A stretch of 7,283 nucleotides of DNA. Source: SIG710 sp045587665 (GTDB taxonomy: Bacteria; Bacillota; Clostridia; Oscillospirales; CAG-272). The translations under genes were made by a program, and so were the position numbers. The first letter of the stretch is position 1, and the number at the start of each line of letters is the position of its first letter. Shown one piece after another: positions 1-5,429 of the stretch. The stretch covers positions 1 to 7,283 of the forward strand of contig JAZNCT010000058.1 of the NCBI GenBank assembly GCA_045587665.1. The letters run 5' to 3'. Below the pieces are notes generated by a model. It was given only the letters and a program-made list of their open reading frames with translations. It did not search any database and was not told the DNA's origin.

Positions 1-60
1 TGGGAGAGCATCTGCCTTACAAGCAGAGGGTCATAGGTTCGAGCCCTATTGTTCCCACCA
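1..60 (+). tRNA. tRNA-Val (anticodon TAC), 5' end missing
   Basis: The window opens inside the D arm (GGGAGAGCA) of a tRNA. The anticodon stem TCTGC/GCAGA encloses the loop CTTACAA, giving anticodon TAC (valine). The T arm ATAGG-TTCGAGC-CCTAT is perfect. The acceptor 3' strand TGTTCCC is followed by discriminator A and an encoded CCA at 58-60. The 5' acceptor strand and the start of the D arm lie outside the window. Only 4 nt separate it from the next tRNA, so the two are almost certainly cut from one precursor. Confidence 0.95.
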
Positions 61-64
61 TGTT

Positions 65-141
65 GGCCCGGTAGTTCAGTTGGTTAGAACGCTAGCCTGT
101 CACGCTAGAGGTCAGGGGTTCGAGTCCCCTTCGGGTCGCCA
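65..141 (+). tRNA. tRNA-Asp (anticodon GTC)
   Basis: This is a complete 77-nt tRNA including its encoded CCA. The acceptor strands GGCCCGG and TCGGGTC pair over 7 bp with two G-U pairs. The anticodon stem CTAGC/GCTAG encloses CTGTCAC, so the anticodon is GTC (99-101), and the discriminator base is G as expected for tRNA-Asp. The T arm GGGG-TTCGAGT-CCCC is intact. It sits in the Val-Asp-Gly cluster and no separate promoter is visible in the 4-nt gap upstream. Confidence 0.97.
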
Positions 142-145
142 TTTA

Positions 146-164
146 CTTTTCTTACAAAGAAAAG
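146..164 (+). other. 8-bp hairpin in the tRNA-Asp/tRNA-Gly spacer
   Basis: CTTTTCTT (146-153) and AAGAAAAG (157-164) are perfectly complementary around an ACA loop. No U-tract follows, so it does not look like an intrinsic terminator. It may be a processing or stability structure in the tRNA precursor. The hairpin itself is plain in the sequence; any role is inference. Confidence 0.45.
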
Positions 165-200
165 CTAAGCAAAAGAGATTACATATCGCTTGCATAATAT

Positions 201-276
201 GCGGATTTAGCTCATTTGGTAGAGCGCGACCTTGCCAAGGTCGAGGTGGCGGGTTCGAGCCCCGTAATCCGCTCCA
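201..276 (+). tRNA. tRNA-Gly (anticodon GCC)
   Basis: This is a complete 76-nt tRNA with encoded CCA. Acceptor strands GCGGATT/AATCCGC, D stem GCTC/GAGC, anticodon stem CGACC/GGTCG with loop TTGCCAA, and T arm CGGG-TTCGAGC-CCCG are all well formed. The anticodon GCC is at 234-236. The discriminator is T, usual for bacterial tRNA-Gly. Its last bases, including the discriminator and CCA, form one edge of a long perfect inverted repeat, which is unusual. A small palindrome GCATAATATGC (192-202) straddles its 5' end. Confidence 0.97.
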
Positions 277-325
277 AATAAAGAAACAGGGTGGACATTA
301 GTCCACCCTGTTTCTTTATTTGGAG
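272..325. repeat. 25-bp perfect inverted repeat at the tRNA-Gly 3' end (candidate terminator)
   Basis: Bases 272-296 are exactly complementary to 301-325, with only ATTA (297-300) as loop. Adding the G-U pair 271/326 lengthens it further. The left arm begins with the last acceptor base, discriminator and CCA of tRNA-Gly. The right arm is T-rich (CTGTTTCTTTATTTGG) but has no uninterrupted T run, so it is not a classic intrinsic terminator. By position it could end the tRNA transcript, and by symmetry it could work for minus-strand transcripts too. The decamer CTTTATTTGG of the right arm (314-323) recurs at 483-492. Confidence 0.85.
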
Positions 326-428
326 TATCCGAACCGGCTTGAACCCCTCAAATGCCTTGCATTTGATATTGCGTGCGCAGAGAATAAAGCGTATTGTGGG
401 TATTGTTTGATGCACCGTTCGCAGATAC
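325..428. other. Candidate structured RNA or dispersed repeat element
   Basis: Long-range complementarity closes this stretch. GTATC (325-329) pairs with GATAC (424-428), and CGAAC (330-334) pairs with GTTCG (417-421), with CA bulged. GG (336-337) can then pair with CC (415-416). Inside is an 8-bp hairpin, TCAAATGC (348-355) with GCATTTGA (359-366), loop CTT. No coding signal is convincing. Read on the minus strand, it ends in a tRNA-like 3' sequence (GGTTCAAGCC, then ACTCCA) but lacks a pairable T stem, so it is not a functional tRNA. It could be a small RNA, a mobile palindromic repeat or a tRNA relic; I do not recognise the family. Confidence 0.4.
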
Positions 429-502
429 GTCTTTGAGAAGGGTAAATAACATGATTGATAGATCCTTTTCAAGCACAATGGACTTTATTTGGCTGAAATC
501 TA
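429..502. other. Intergenic stretch without recognised feature
   Basis: Between the structured element and the promoter at 503 I see no ribosome binding site plus start codon, no tRNA and no clear hairpin. The only notable item is CTTTATTTGG (483-492), a second copy of a decamer in the right arm of the inverted repeat at 272-325. A minus-strand reading frame spans this stretch and the tRNA-Gly gene. I treat it as spurious because it reads through a tRNA. Confidence 0.5.
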
Positions 503-531
503 TTGACAAATGGGTTAATGTGTACTATAAT
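503..531 (+). promoter_or_regulatory. Consensus sigma-A promoter for the lipoprotein gene
   Basis: TTGACA (503-508) and TATAAT (526-531) are both perfect consensus hexamers with the ideal 17-bp spacer. Transcription would start near 538, leaving a leader of about 57 nt before the ATG at 595. The -10 box lies in a 10-bp palindrome TATAATTATA (526-535). It is the clearest promoter in the window and predicts strong expression of the downstream gene. Confidence 0.9.
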
Positions 532-543
532 TATAAATGAGAT

Positions 544-565
544 CGTATCCTCATCCGGGGATGCG
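544..565 (+). other. 5' leader hairpin of the lipoprotein mRNA
   Basis: CGTATCC (544-550) pairs with GGATGCG (559-565), with one G-U pair and an 8-nt loop. An alternative shorter hairpin is CATCC/GGATG. It lies a few bases after the predicted transcription start and before the AAGGAG ribosome binding site (581-586), and no U-tract follows. A 5'-terminal stem of this kind often stabilises an abundant mRNA; that role is inference here. Confidence 0.45.
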
Positions 566-594
566 TATATAAATTTTAAAAAGGAGTTTTTGTT

Positions 595-2271
595 ATGAAT
601 TTCAGCAAAAAAGGTTTGCTCGCTCTCTTGCTGGCGCTCATGCTGGTGCTTACATTTGCACTCGGTTCTTGCGGCGAAGCTGAGGATGTGGACAATGACG
701 ACGAAGTTGAAGACGCAGATGATGACGAGGGCGGCAAAAAGGACAAGGATAAGGACGATGACGATGACGATGACGAGGGTGAGGACGAAGAAGAGGTTCT
801 CACATTTGACGATGATGCAGAGTTTATGCAGCACGTTGAAGAAAAGTCACTTACCGGCTTTGCCGATAAAGTAACGTCTTTTTATGACAAGACACTCAGT
901 TCTATGGTAGCTTCCAAGGACAAGGCCATTTCTTCAAATGTTTCCCTGAAAGTAGAGCTCTCTGATGATGCACTCGAACTTCTCAGTTCGCTTGCAGACA
1001 TGGATCTTTCATGGCTCAAGAAGGCAGGCCTTGATTATGAGGTATCCCTTGACGGCGATGTTATGGGAATGGTAATGGGTCTCAGCCTTGGCGGAACTAA
1101 AATAGCGGATATTGATGCTGTTATTGATTTTGGCGAAGCAATGATATATATGTCTGTTCCTCAGATACTCACAAAATATGTTGCTATGGATATGGGCACA
1201 GAAATGGGCGTTGACTTCTCAATGCTTGAGGAGATGATGTCGATTTCAACTCCTGCTCTTCCCGAGGCAGATGTTCTTTCCGATATGCTTGAAAGATACA
1301 TAGGTATTATTGTTGACAATATCGAAACTGTTGAAAGCGACGAAGATACTATTTCTATCGGCGATATCGAAAAGGATTGCACAGTTCTTGAATTTGCTGT
1401 TACCGAGGCCGATCTCCAGAATATAGCTCTTGCTATTATGGAGGAGGCTGCAGACGACAAGGATCTTGAGGAAGTTATAGTTGGATTTGTTGATTGGATG
1501 GACGAATACAGTGCAATGATCGACGGTTACTCCTACTATGACAGCGACGAGATCTACAGCGAGTTTGTTGAAAGCCTTGAAGATGCTATAGATGAGCTTG
1601 AGGATGTTGAGGCGGATGACGAAGAGGTTCTTCTCACTTTAAAGGACTATGTTGATGAAAAGAACAATGTTCTTGGCAGAGCAATTATAGTTGACGGTGA
1701 AGAGATTGTGTTCTTCGGTTCTGTTACAGACGGCAGCAATTGCGCATTTACACTTGTTGCAGGCGAAGAAGTTGAGCTTCTTGGTGAGGGTACTGTAAAG
1801 AGCAACAAGTTCAGCGGCGATGCAAAGCTCATCAGCTATGGCGATGAATACTTTGCTATCGAGATCAGTGATCTTGATCTTGGCAAGCTTGAGGACGGCT
1901 ATCTTTCCGGAACCTTTAATATCAAGCTTGGCGAGCTTCTTGAAGAAATGGGTGCAGGCGGCGTTGGCGCAAATCTGCTTGCAAACTATGATCTGAGACT
2001 TTCTATAGATACTTCTGCAAAGGGCGGCAAGATCGAACTTGGTCTTGTTGACGGAAATGATTATTTCGTGAAGGTTGCTCTTGAGAGCAAGGAAGGAAAG
2101 ACGTCTTCTGTTAAGGTGCCCGGCGACTACTTCATGATTGATGAAAACGCAGATCCCGAAGAGCTTGTTAAATATCTTGACCTTGACGTTCTTGTTGACA
2201 GACTTGAGGATTCACCTCTGCCAAGCGAGTATGTTGAGATAGTTGAAGAGCTTGCGGCTCAGCTTGGATAA
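595..2271 (+). CDS. Acidic surface lipoprotein of unknown function
   Basis: The 558-residue product starts with MNFSKK, a hydrophobic core (residues 7-23) and the lipobox LGSC, so signal peptidase II should cleave before Cys26. It would be lipid-anchored on the outer face of the membrane. Residues 28-67 are an Asp/Glu-rich low-complexity linker with a short KKDKDKD patch. The remaining roughly 490 residues are very acidic, with alternating helical and beta-like stretches and two further cysteines (in KDCTV and SNCAF). There are no recognised catalytic motifs. The start is fixed by AAGGAG (581-586), 8 nt upstream of the ATG. It has its own strong promoter and a hairpin terminator after the stop. 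The fold could be a lipid- or ligand-carrying lipoprotein or a metal/cation-binding surface protein; I cannot assign a family. Being a lipoprotein is confident, its function is unknown. Confidence 0.9.
   Translation: MNFSKKGLLALLLALMLVLTFALGSCGEAEDVDNDDEVEDADDDEGGKKDKDKDDDDDDDEGEDEEEVLTFDDDAEFMQHVEEKSLTGFADKVTSFYDKTLSSMVASKDKAISSNVSLKVELSDDALELLSSLADMDLSWLKKAGLDYEVSLDGDVMGMVMGLSLGGTKIADIDAVIDFGEAMIYMSVPQILTKYVAMDMGTEMGVDFSMLEEMMSISTPALPEADVLSDMLERYIGIIVDNIETVESDEDTISIGDIEKDCTVLEFAVTEADLQNIALAIMEEAADDKDLEEVIVGFVDWMDEYSAMIDGYSYYDSDEIYSEFVESLEDAIDELEDVEADDEEVLLTLKDYVDEKNNVLGRAIIVDGEEIVFFGSVTDGSNCAFTLVAGEEVELLGEGTVKSNKFSGDAKLISYGDEYFAIEISDLDLGKLEDGYLSGTFNIKLGELLEEMGAGGVGANLLANYDLRLSIDTSAKGGKIELGLVDGNDYFVKVALESKEGKTSSVKVPGDYFMIDENADPEELVKYLDLDVLVDRLEDSPLPSEYVEIVEELAAQLG
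754..776 (+). repeat. Short tandem GACGAT hexamer repeat
   Basis: Three perfect GACGAT units (754-771) are followed by a partial GACGA. They encode the Asp run at residues 54-60 in the linker of the lipoprotein. Because the unit is six bases, slippage would change linker length without shifting the frame. Confidence 0.8.
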
Positions 2272-2272
2272 T
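2243..2272 (+). promoter_or_regulatory. Possible weak promoter for the ABC operon
   Basis: TTGAAG (2243-2248, 4 of 6 consensus bases) and GATAAT (2267-2272, 5 of 6) are separated by 18 bp at the very end of the lipoprotein gene. A transcript from here would start near 2279. Its leader would then consist almost entirely of the hairpin at 2290-2330. The match may be chance, since the region also encodes protein. Confidence 0.3.
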
Positions 2273-2289
2273 TAAATACTGATTTTTAT

Positions 2290-2335
2290 TGGGCATCGGC
2301 CTGGGGCGACATTCGCTGAGCCGATGCCCATTTTT
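2290..2335 (+). terminator. Intrinsic terminator or attenuator between the lipoprotein and ABC genes
   Basis: GGGCATCGGC (2291-2300) pairs perfectly with GCCGATGCCC (2320-2329), and T2290-A2330 adds an eleventh pair. The 19-nt loop contains a nested GCGA-CAT-TCGC hairpin. TTTTT (2331-2335) follows at once. It lies 18 nt after the lipoprotein stop codon. The U-tract directly abuts the GGAG ribosome binding site of the next gene, so any ABC mRNA coming from upstream must read through this structure. Confidence 0.85.
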
Positions 2336-2339
2336 GGAG
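2336..2339 (+). promoter_or_regulatory. Ribosome binding site fixing the ABC ATPase start
   Basis: GGAG sits 5 nt before the ATG at 2345. An in-frame ATG at 2324 lies inside the right arm of the terminator stem and has no ribosome binding site, so 2345 is preferred. The hairpin base (2330) falls near the upstream edge of the expected ribosome footprint. Confidence 0.75.
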
Positions 2340-2344
2340 ATAAA

Positions 2345-3013
2345 ATGGTAATTAAGGTAGAAAACATTTGCAAAAAATACGGAAGAAAGCAAATACTGAG
2401 TGATGTTTCTTTTAGCGTGAAGGACGGGGAATGTGTTGGAATACTTGGCGGAAACGGATGCGGAAAGTCAACGCTGCTTTCTATCATTGCCGGGGTGAGG
2501 AATGCAAACTGCGGCACGCTTTTTGCCGATGAAATAGATCTTTTCAAAAACAAAAAGAAACGTTCGGAGCTTATTGGTTATGTCCCCCAGGGCACGCCTC
2601 TTCTTGATGAGCTTACCGCTTATGACAACCTTTGCCTTTGGTATGGCAAACGGGAGATGAAGGAGGAGCTTTCCTGCGGAACCCTTAAAATGTTGGGAAT
2701 AGATGAATTTTTAAAGGTCCCCGTTCGCAAAATGTCCGGTGGAATGAAAAAGCGGCTCTCTATCGGCTGCTCTGTTGCCCGCAAGCCACACGTGCTTTTG
2801 CTGGATGAGCCAACTGCCGCACTTGACCTGATATGCAAAGAGCAGATAAGAGAATATCTTCAAAAGCATAAGGATAATGGCGGCATCATTCTTCTCACAA
2901 CCCACGATGAGCGAGAGCTTGAAATATGTGACAAGCTTTTCATAATAAAAGACGGCGTTATAAATGAAGCTGATTTTGAGGGCGATATAAAGGCTCTTAC
3001 GGAGAAGTTCTGA
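2345..3013 (+). CDS. ABC transporter ATP-binding protein
   Basis: This 222-residue cytoplasmic ATPase should energise the two membrane proteins encoded next. All the nucleotide-binding motifs are present in order: an A-loop tyrosine (Y12), Walker A GGNGCGKST (35-43), Q-loop Gln82 in GYVPQG, the signature MSGGM (130-134, a variant of LSGGQ), Walker B LLLDEP (151-156), D-loop AALD and the switch His187 in LLTTHD. The length is normal for a single ABC domain of an ABC-2 exporter, and it lacks a long C-terminal extension. The start at 2345 is chosen from GGAG 5 nt upstream. The stop overlaps the next start by one base (TGATG), implying translational coupling. The MSGGM signature and the paired ABC-2 permeases point to export, but the substrate cannot be read from the sequence. 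Resistance, peptide or lipid export are all possible. Confidence 0.95.
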   Translation: MVIKVENICKKYGRKQILSDVSFSVKDGECVGILGGNGCGKSTLLSIIAGVRNANCGTLFADEIDLFKNKKKRSELIGYVPQGTPLLDELTAYDNLCLWYGKREMKEELSCGTLKMLGIDEFLKVPVRKMSGGMKKRLSIGCSVARKPHVLLLDEPTAALDLICKEQIREYLQKHKDNGGIILLTTHDERELEICDKLFIIKDGVINEADFEGDIKALTEKF

Positions 3014-4242
3014 TGAAAAGGATCGTTTATATTTTTCTCCAATTAAAAAGATTTGTGCGTGCGCTGCCGGCTGTTTTGGCGCTTTCACTTGTTCTTTTTT
3101 GCTGTATCTACATAGCGTTTAATGCAGTTATGCAAAAAGAAGCGGAGAGCAAAGCGAAATTTGAGGTTGCCATAGTAGGTGATCCCTCAGATTCATATCT
3201 GGAGCTTGGCGTTGTCGCACTTAAAAATTTTGATACCTCCAGGTTTTCCATAAATGTTGTATATATGGAGGAGAGCGAAGCCAGAAAGAAGCTTGAGGCA
3301 GGGGCACTTTCTGCATATGTGGTCATTCCCGAGGGCTTCCTTCTCGACGCCTATTATGGGGATATCGGAAAGCTGACATATGTTTCCTCTCCCGGTGCAA
3401 TAGGACTGACAACTATAATCAAGGATGAGATACTTGAAGTAATTTCGATAATTCTGGTCGCTTCTCAAAAGGGTATATATGCTGCAGGAAATGTTGCAGA
3501 TGAAATGACAAAGGACATAAGCTACGGTGAAGCGGCAAACGACAGCAGCTTTGAATTTATAGATCTGATACTTTCAAGATCAAAAATGTACAGAATGGAG
3601 CTTCTCGGTCCAATTGGCGGCATAAGCTTTGGAGCTTCTGTTTTTGTCGGAGTTCTTATATTCTTTTTGCTTTTTATGTGTATCGGTTTTGCGCCCGTTT
3701 TTGCAAAAAAAGAACATTCACTTGGAATTATGCTGGCGTCAAAGCGTTTTGGTGCGGTGCCACAGATAATAGGGGAATATATTCCTTTTGCTTTTGTAGG
3801 CTCGATCTCGGTCTTAACTTTTGTTTATCTGCTGAAGCGTTTTCTTGGCGAAGAGCTGAGCATGATCATAGGTCAAAACCTGCATACTTCTTTTGTTTTG
3901 CGTGTTATCATTTCATTCCTGATGCTTGCAGCAATGCAGTTTTTGATATATGAAATAACAGAGGGCATAACAGCCTCGGTGCTTGCTCAGTTTCTGGCGG
4001 CTGTTGGACTTGCCTATTTTTCAGGCTGTCTTTATCCCATATATTTCTTCCCACAGGCTGTTCAAAGGGCGGCGGATTATCTGCCCACAGGCGTTATCAG
4101 GGTGCTTTTGAACAAAACACTTACGGGTGAGGATGCTATAGAGCAGCTGAAGATCATTATTATATATCTGGTGGTTTTTTTGGCGGCTTCAGCAGTTTTG
4201 AGATACATGAAAATAAAGAAAGCTAAGGGGGATGCCATATGA
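3013..4242 (+). CDS. ABC-2 type transporter permease (first subunit)
   Basis: The 409-residue membrane protein has one N-terminal helix (about 17-39), a large domain of about 160 residues expected outside the membrane, and five more helices at about 205-230, 253-275, 293-314, 320-345 and 379-398. The outer domain carries the pattern typical of ABC-2 permeases of the NatB/YhgE-like type: an AIVGD strand, a run of EEARKKLEAG-like residues and VVIPEGF (residues 103-109). It begins at an ATG overlapping the stop of the ATPase gene, with GGAG 8 nt upstream. Its end overlaps the second permease by 4 nt (ATGA), so the three proteins are likely made together and form one exporter. No substrate-defining motif is recognised. 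Confidence 0.9.
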   Translation: MKRIVYIFLQLKRFVRALPAVLALSLVLFCCIYIAFNAVMQKEAESKAKFEVAIVGDPSDSYLELGVVALKNFDTSRFSINVVYMEESEARKKLEAGALSAYVVIPEGFLLDAYYGDIGKLTYVSSPGAIGLTTIIKDEILEVISIILVASQKGIYAAGNVADEMTKDISYGEAANDSSFEFIDLILSRSKMYRMELLGPIGGISFGASVFVGVLIFFLLFMCIGFAPVFAKKEHSLGIMLASKRFGAVPQIIGEYIPFAFVGSISVLTFVYLLKRFLGEELSMIIGQNLHTSFVLRVIISFLMLAAMQFLIYEITEGITASVLAQFLAAVGLAYFSGCLYPIYFFPQAVQRAADYLPTGVIRVLLNKTLTGEDAIEQLKIIIIYLVVFLAASAVLRYMKIKKAKGDAI

Positions 4243-5384
4243 AAAGATTGAGAATTGCATTTTCCTGGCTACATATTTTTCACAAGAGACTTTTTCTGCG
4301 TCCCTCATTTCTTGTTTTGCTTTTACTGATACCCCTCATCGGAGCTTTGCTTGGCCTTGTGGCAGGCATGGACAGCGGAGTTTTAAAGGTGCACCTTGCC
4401 ACGGAGGAGGAAAACGAAAAGGTTTCTCAGATATTTGAAACCCTTATGGGATCTGAGGATGTATTGCAATATGTTATTTCTGATCCTGAGACGGCAGAGA
4501 AAGCTGTTAAAAGCGGAAAAGCCGATGCCGCATGGATATTCAGAAAGGATTTTGACAAGCTGAGTGCCAAATTTGCAAAAAAACAGGTTTCGAGAAATTC
4601 GCTTGTTAAGGTTATTCAGCGTGAGGACGAAGTGACCCTTATGCTGGCAAGAGAAAAGCTTTGCGGTGTGATATATCCTTATGTTTCATATGAGCTTTAT
4701 CTTGCGTATGTAGAGGACGAGATAATAGAGGGTGTTGACGAGGCTGTTTTAAAGGAATATTATGATTCGGTGATGCCCGGTGGCGAGGATCTCTTTGACA
4801 TTGCCTACGCCGATGGCGGAGACGCATCGGATTCAGGGACACAGTATCTGACAGCTCCCCTCAGAGGAATACTTTCGGTTATGGTTCTTTTAACGGGTCT
4901 GGCAGTTTCTATGTTTTATAAGCTCGATGAAGAGAAGGGGCTGTTTGTGCGTGTTCCAAAAAAATATCAGCTGCTTTTTTCGCTTGGTTATCATCTTGCA
5001 CCCATAGTTGATGTTGGTGCAGTGCTTGTTTTTTCTCTGTATTTTGCCGGGGTTACGGTGAATATATACAGAGAGATAGGGGTAATGCTTTTATTTGCAC
5101 TTGCTTCTGCGCTTTTCTGCATAGCGATAGAACGTTTGTGTCCAAAACTTGGCGTGCTTTGTGCAATAACTCCGATTATGATCATAGGAATGATAGTGGT
5201 GTGTCCTGTTTTCTTTAATTTTGGTTTTTTAAGACCGCTTCAGGTGCTTTGTCCCCCCTATTATTATTTGAACGGAGTTTTCAATATCACAATTGTTTGG
5301 CAGATGCTGGTATACATAGCTGTGCTGCTTGTATTTAATGCGGTAGTTTTTGCTCTTTCGCCCGAAAAGCGCAGCTTTGACTGA
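4239..5384 (+). CDS. ABC-2 type transporter permease (second subunit)
   Basis: The 381-residue product repeats the plan of the preceding gene: a first helix (about 22-44), a large outer domain (45-205) and a cluster of helices at about 208-227, 245-275, 281-298, 303-328 and 352-373. The outer domain includes AEKAVKSGKADAAWIF followed by RKDFDKL, matching the region before the IPEGF-like strand in the partner. Sequence similarity between the two is low, so they are probably an old duplication forming a heterodimer. The ATG lies 7 nt after AAGGGGG and overlaps the previous stop. A Pro-Pro-Tyr-rich stretch (CPPYYYLNG, 338-346) near the last helix resembles the YPIYFF element of the partner, a feature common in this permease class. 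Confidence 0.88.
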   Translation: MKRLRIAFSWLHIFHKRLFLRPSFLVLLLLIPLIGALLGLVAGMDSGVLKVHLATEEENEKVSQIFETLMGSEDVLQYVISDPETAEKAVKSGKADAAWIFRKDFDKLSAKFAKKQVSRNSLVKVIQREDEVTLMLAREKLCGVIYPYVSYELYLAYVEDEIIEGVDEAVLKEYYDSVMPGGEDLFDIAYADGGDASDSGTQYLTAPLRGILSVMVLLTGLAVSMFYKLDEEKGLFVRVPKKYQLLFSLGYHLAPIVDVGAVLVFSLYFAGVTVNIYREIGVMLLFALASALFCIAIERLCPKLGVLCAITPIMIIGMIVVCPVFFNFGFLRPLQVLCPPYYYLNGVFNITIVWQMLVYIAVLLVFNAVVFALSPEKRSFD

Positions 5385-5390
5385 AAATGT

Positions 5391-5402
5391 TTGCAACTGC
5401 AA
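5391..5402. promoter_or_regulatory. 12-bp palindrome, candidate operator
   Basis: TTGCA (5391-5395) and TGCAA (5398-5402) form a perfect inverted repeat with a 2-bp spacer in the 45-bp gap before the HTH-serine dehydratase gene. Short dyads near the promoter are typical targets of Xre/Cro-type dimers, so this could be an autoregulatory site. No good promoter could be placed around it: TATAAA (5412-5417) is too close to the ribosome binding site. The dyad is real; the operator role is a guess. Confidence 0.25.
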
Positions 5403-5415
5403 TTTTATTTTTATA

Positions 5416-5422
5416 AAAAGGA
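5416..5422 (+). promoter_or_regulatory. Ribosome binding site fixing the HTH-dehydratase start
   Basis: AAAAGGA lies 7 nt before the ATG at 5430. An in-frame TTG at 5391 would add 13 residues (QLQFYFYKKEFI after the initiator) that are not part of a helix-turn-helix domain and has no comparable site, so 5430 is preferred. Confidence 0.75.
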
Positions 5423-5429
5423 ATTTATA

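Noticed and set aside
191..200. CATAAT (193-198) as a -10 box for tRNA-Gly
   Set aside because: It ends 2 nt before the mature tRNA, so transcription would start inside the tRNA. No -35 box is suitably placed.
80..301. Plus-strand reading frame of 73 codons across tRNA-Asp and tRNA-Gly
   Set aside because: It is made of tRNA gene sequence and spacer, with no ribosome binding site.
322..429. A minus-strand tRNA gene ending in ACTCCA
   Set aside because: A 7-bp acceptor pairing can be drawn, but the length (108 nt) is wrong, the T stem does not pair and there is no anticodon arm.
212..478. Minus-strand reading frame of 88 codons across tRNA-Gly and the inverted repeat
   Set aside because: It reads through an intact tRNA gene in antisense and has no ribosome binding site. 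Such frames are common false genes next to tRNAs.
469..834. Minus-strand frame coding a Val/Ile-rich, membrane-like peptide
   Set aside because: It is the antisense shadow of the Asp/Glu repeat of the lipoprotein; the hydrophobic run is a by-product of GAC/GAT codons.
2195..2223. Perfect TTGACA (2195-2200) near the end of the lipoprotein gene as a promoter for the ABC operon
   Set aside because: No TATAAT-like hexamer lies 16-19 bp downstream (17 bp gives CTGCCA).
5391..5429. TTG start at 5391 for the HTH-dehydratase
   Set aside because: The extra 13 residues are not part of the HTH fold, and the AAAAGGA site is positioned for the ATG at 5430.
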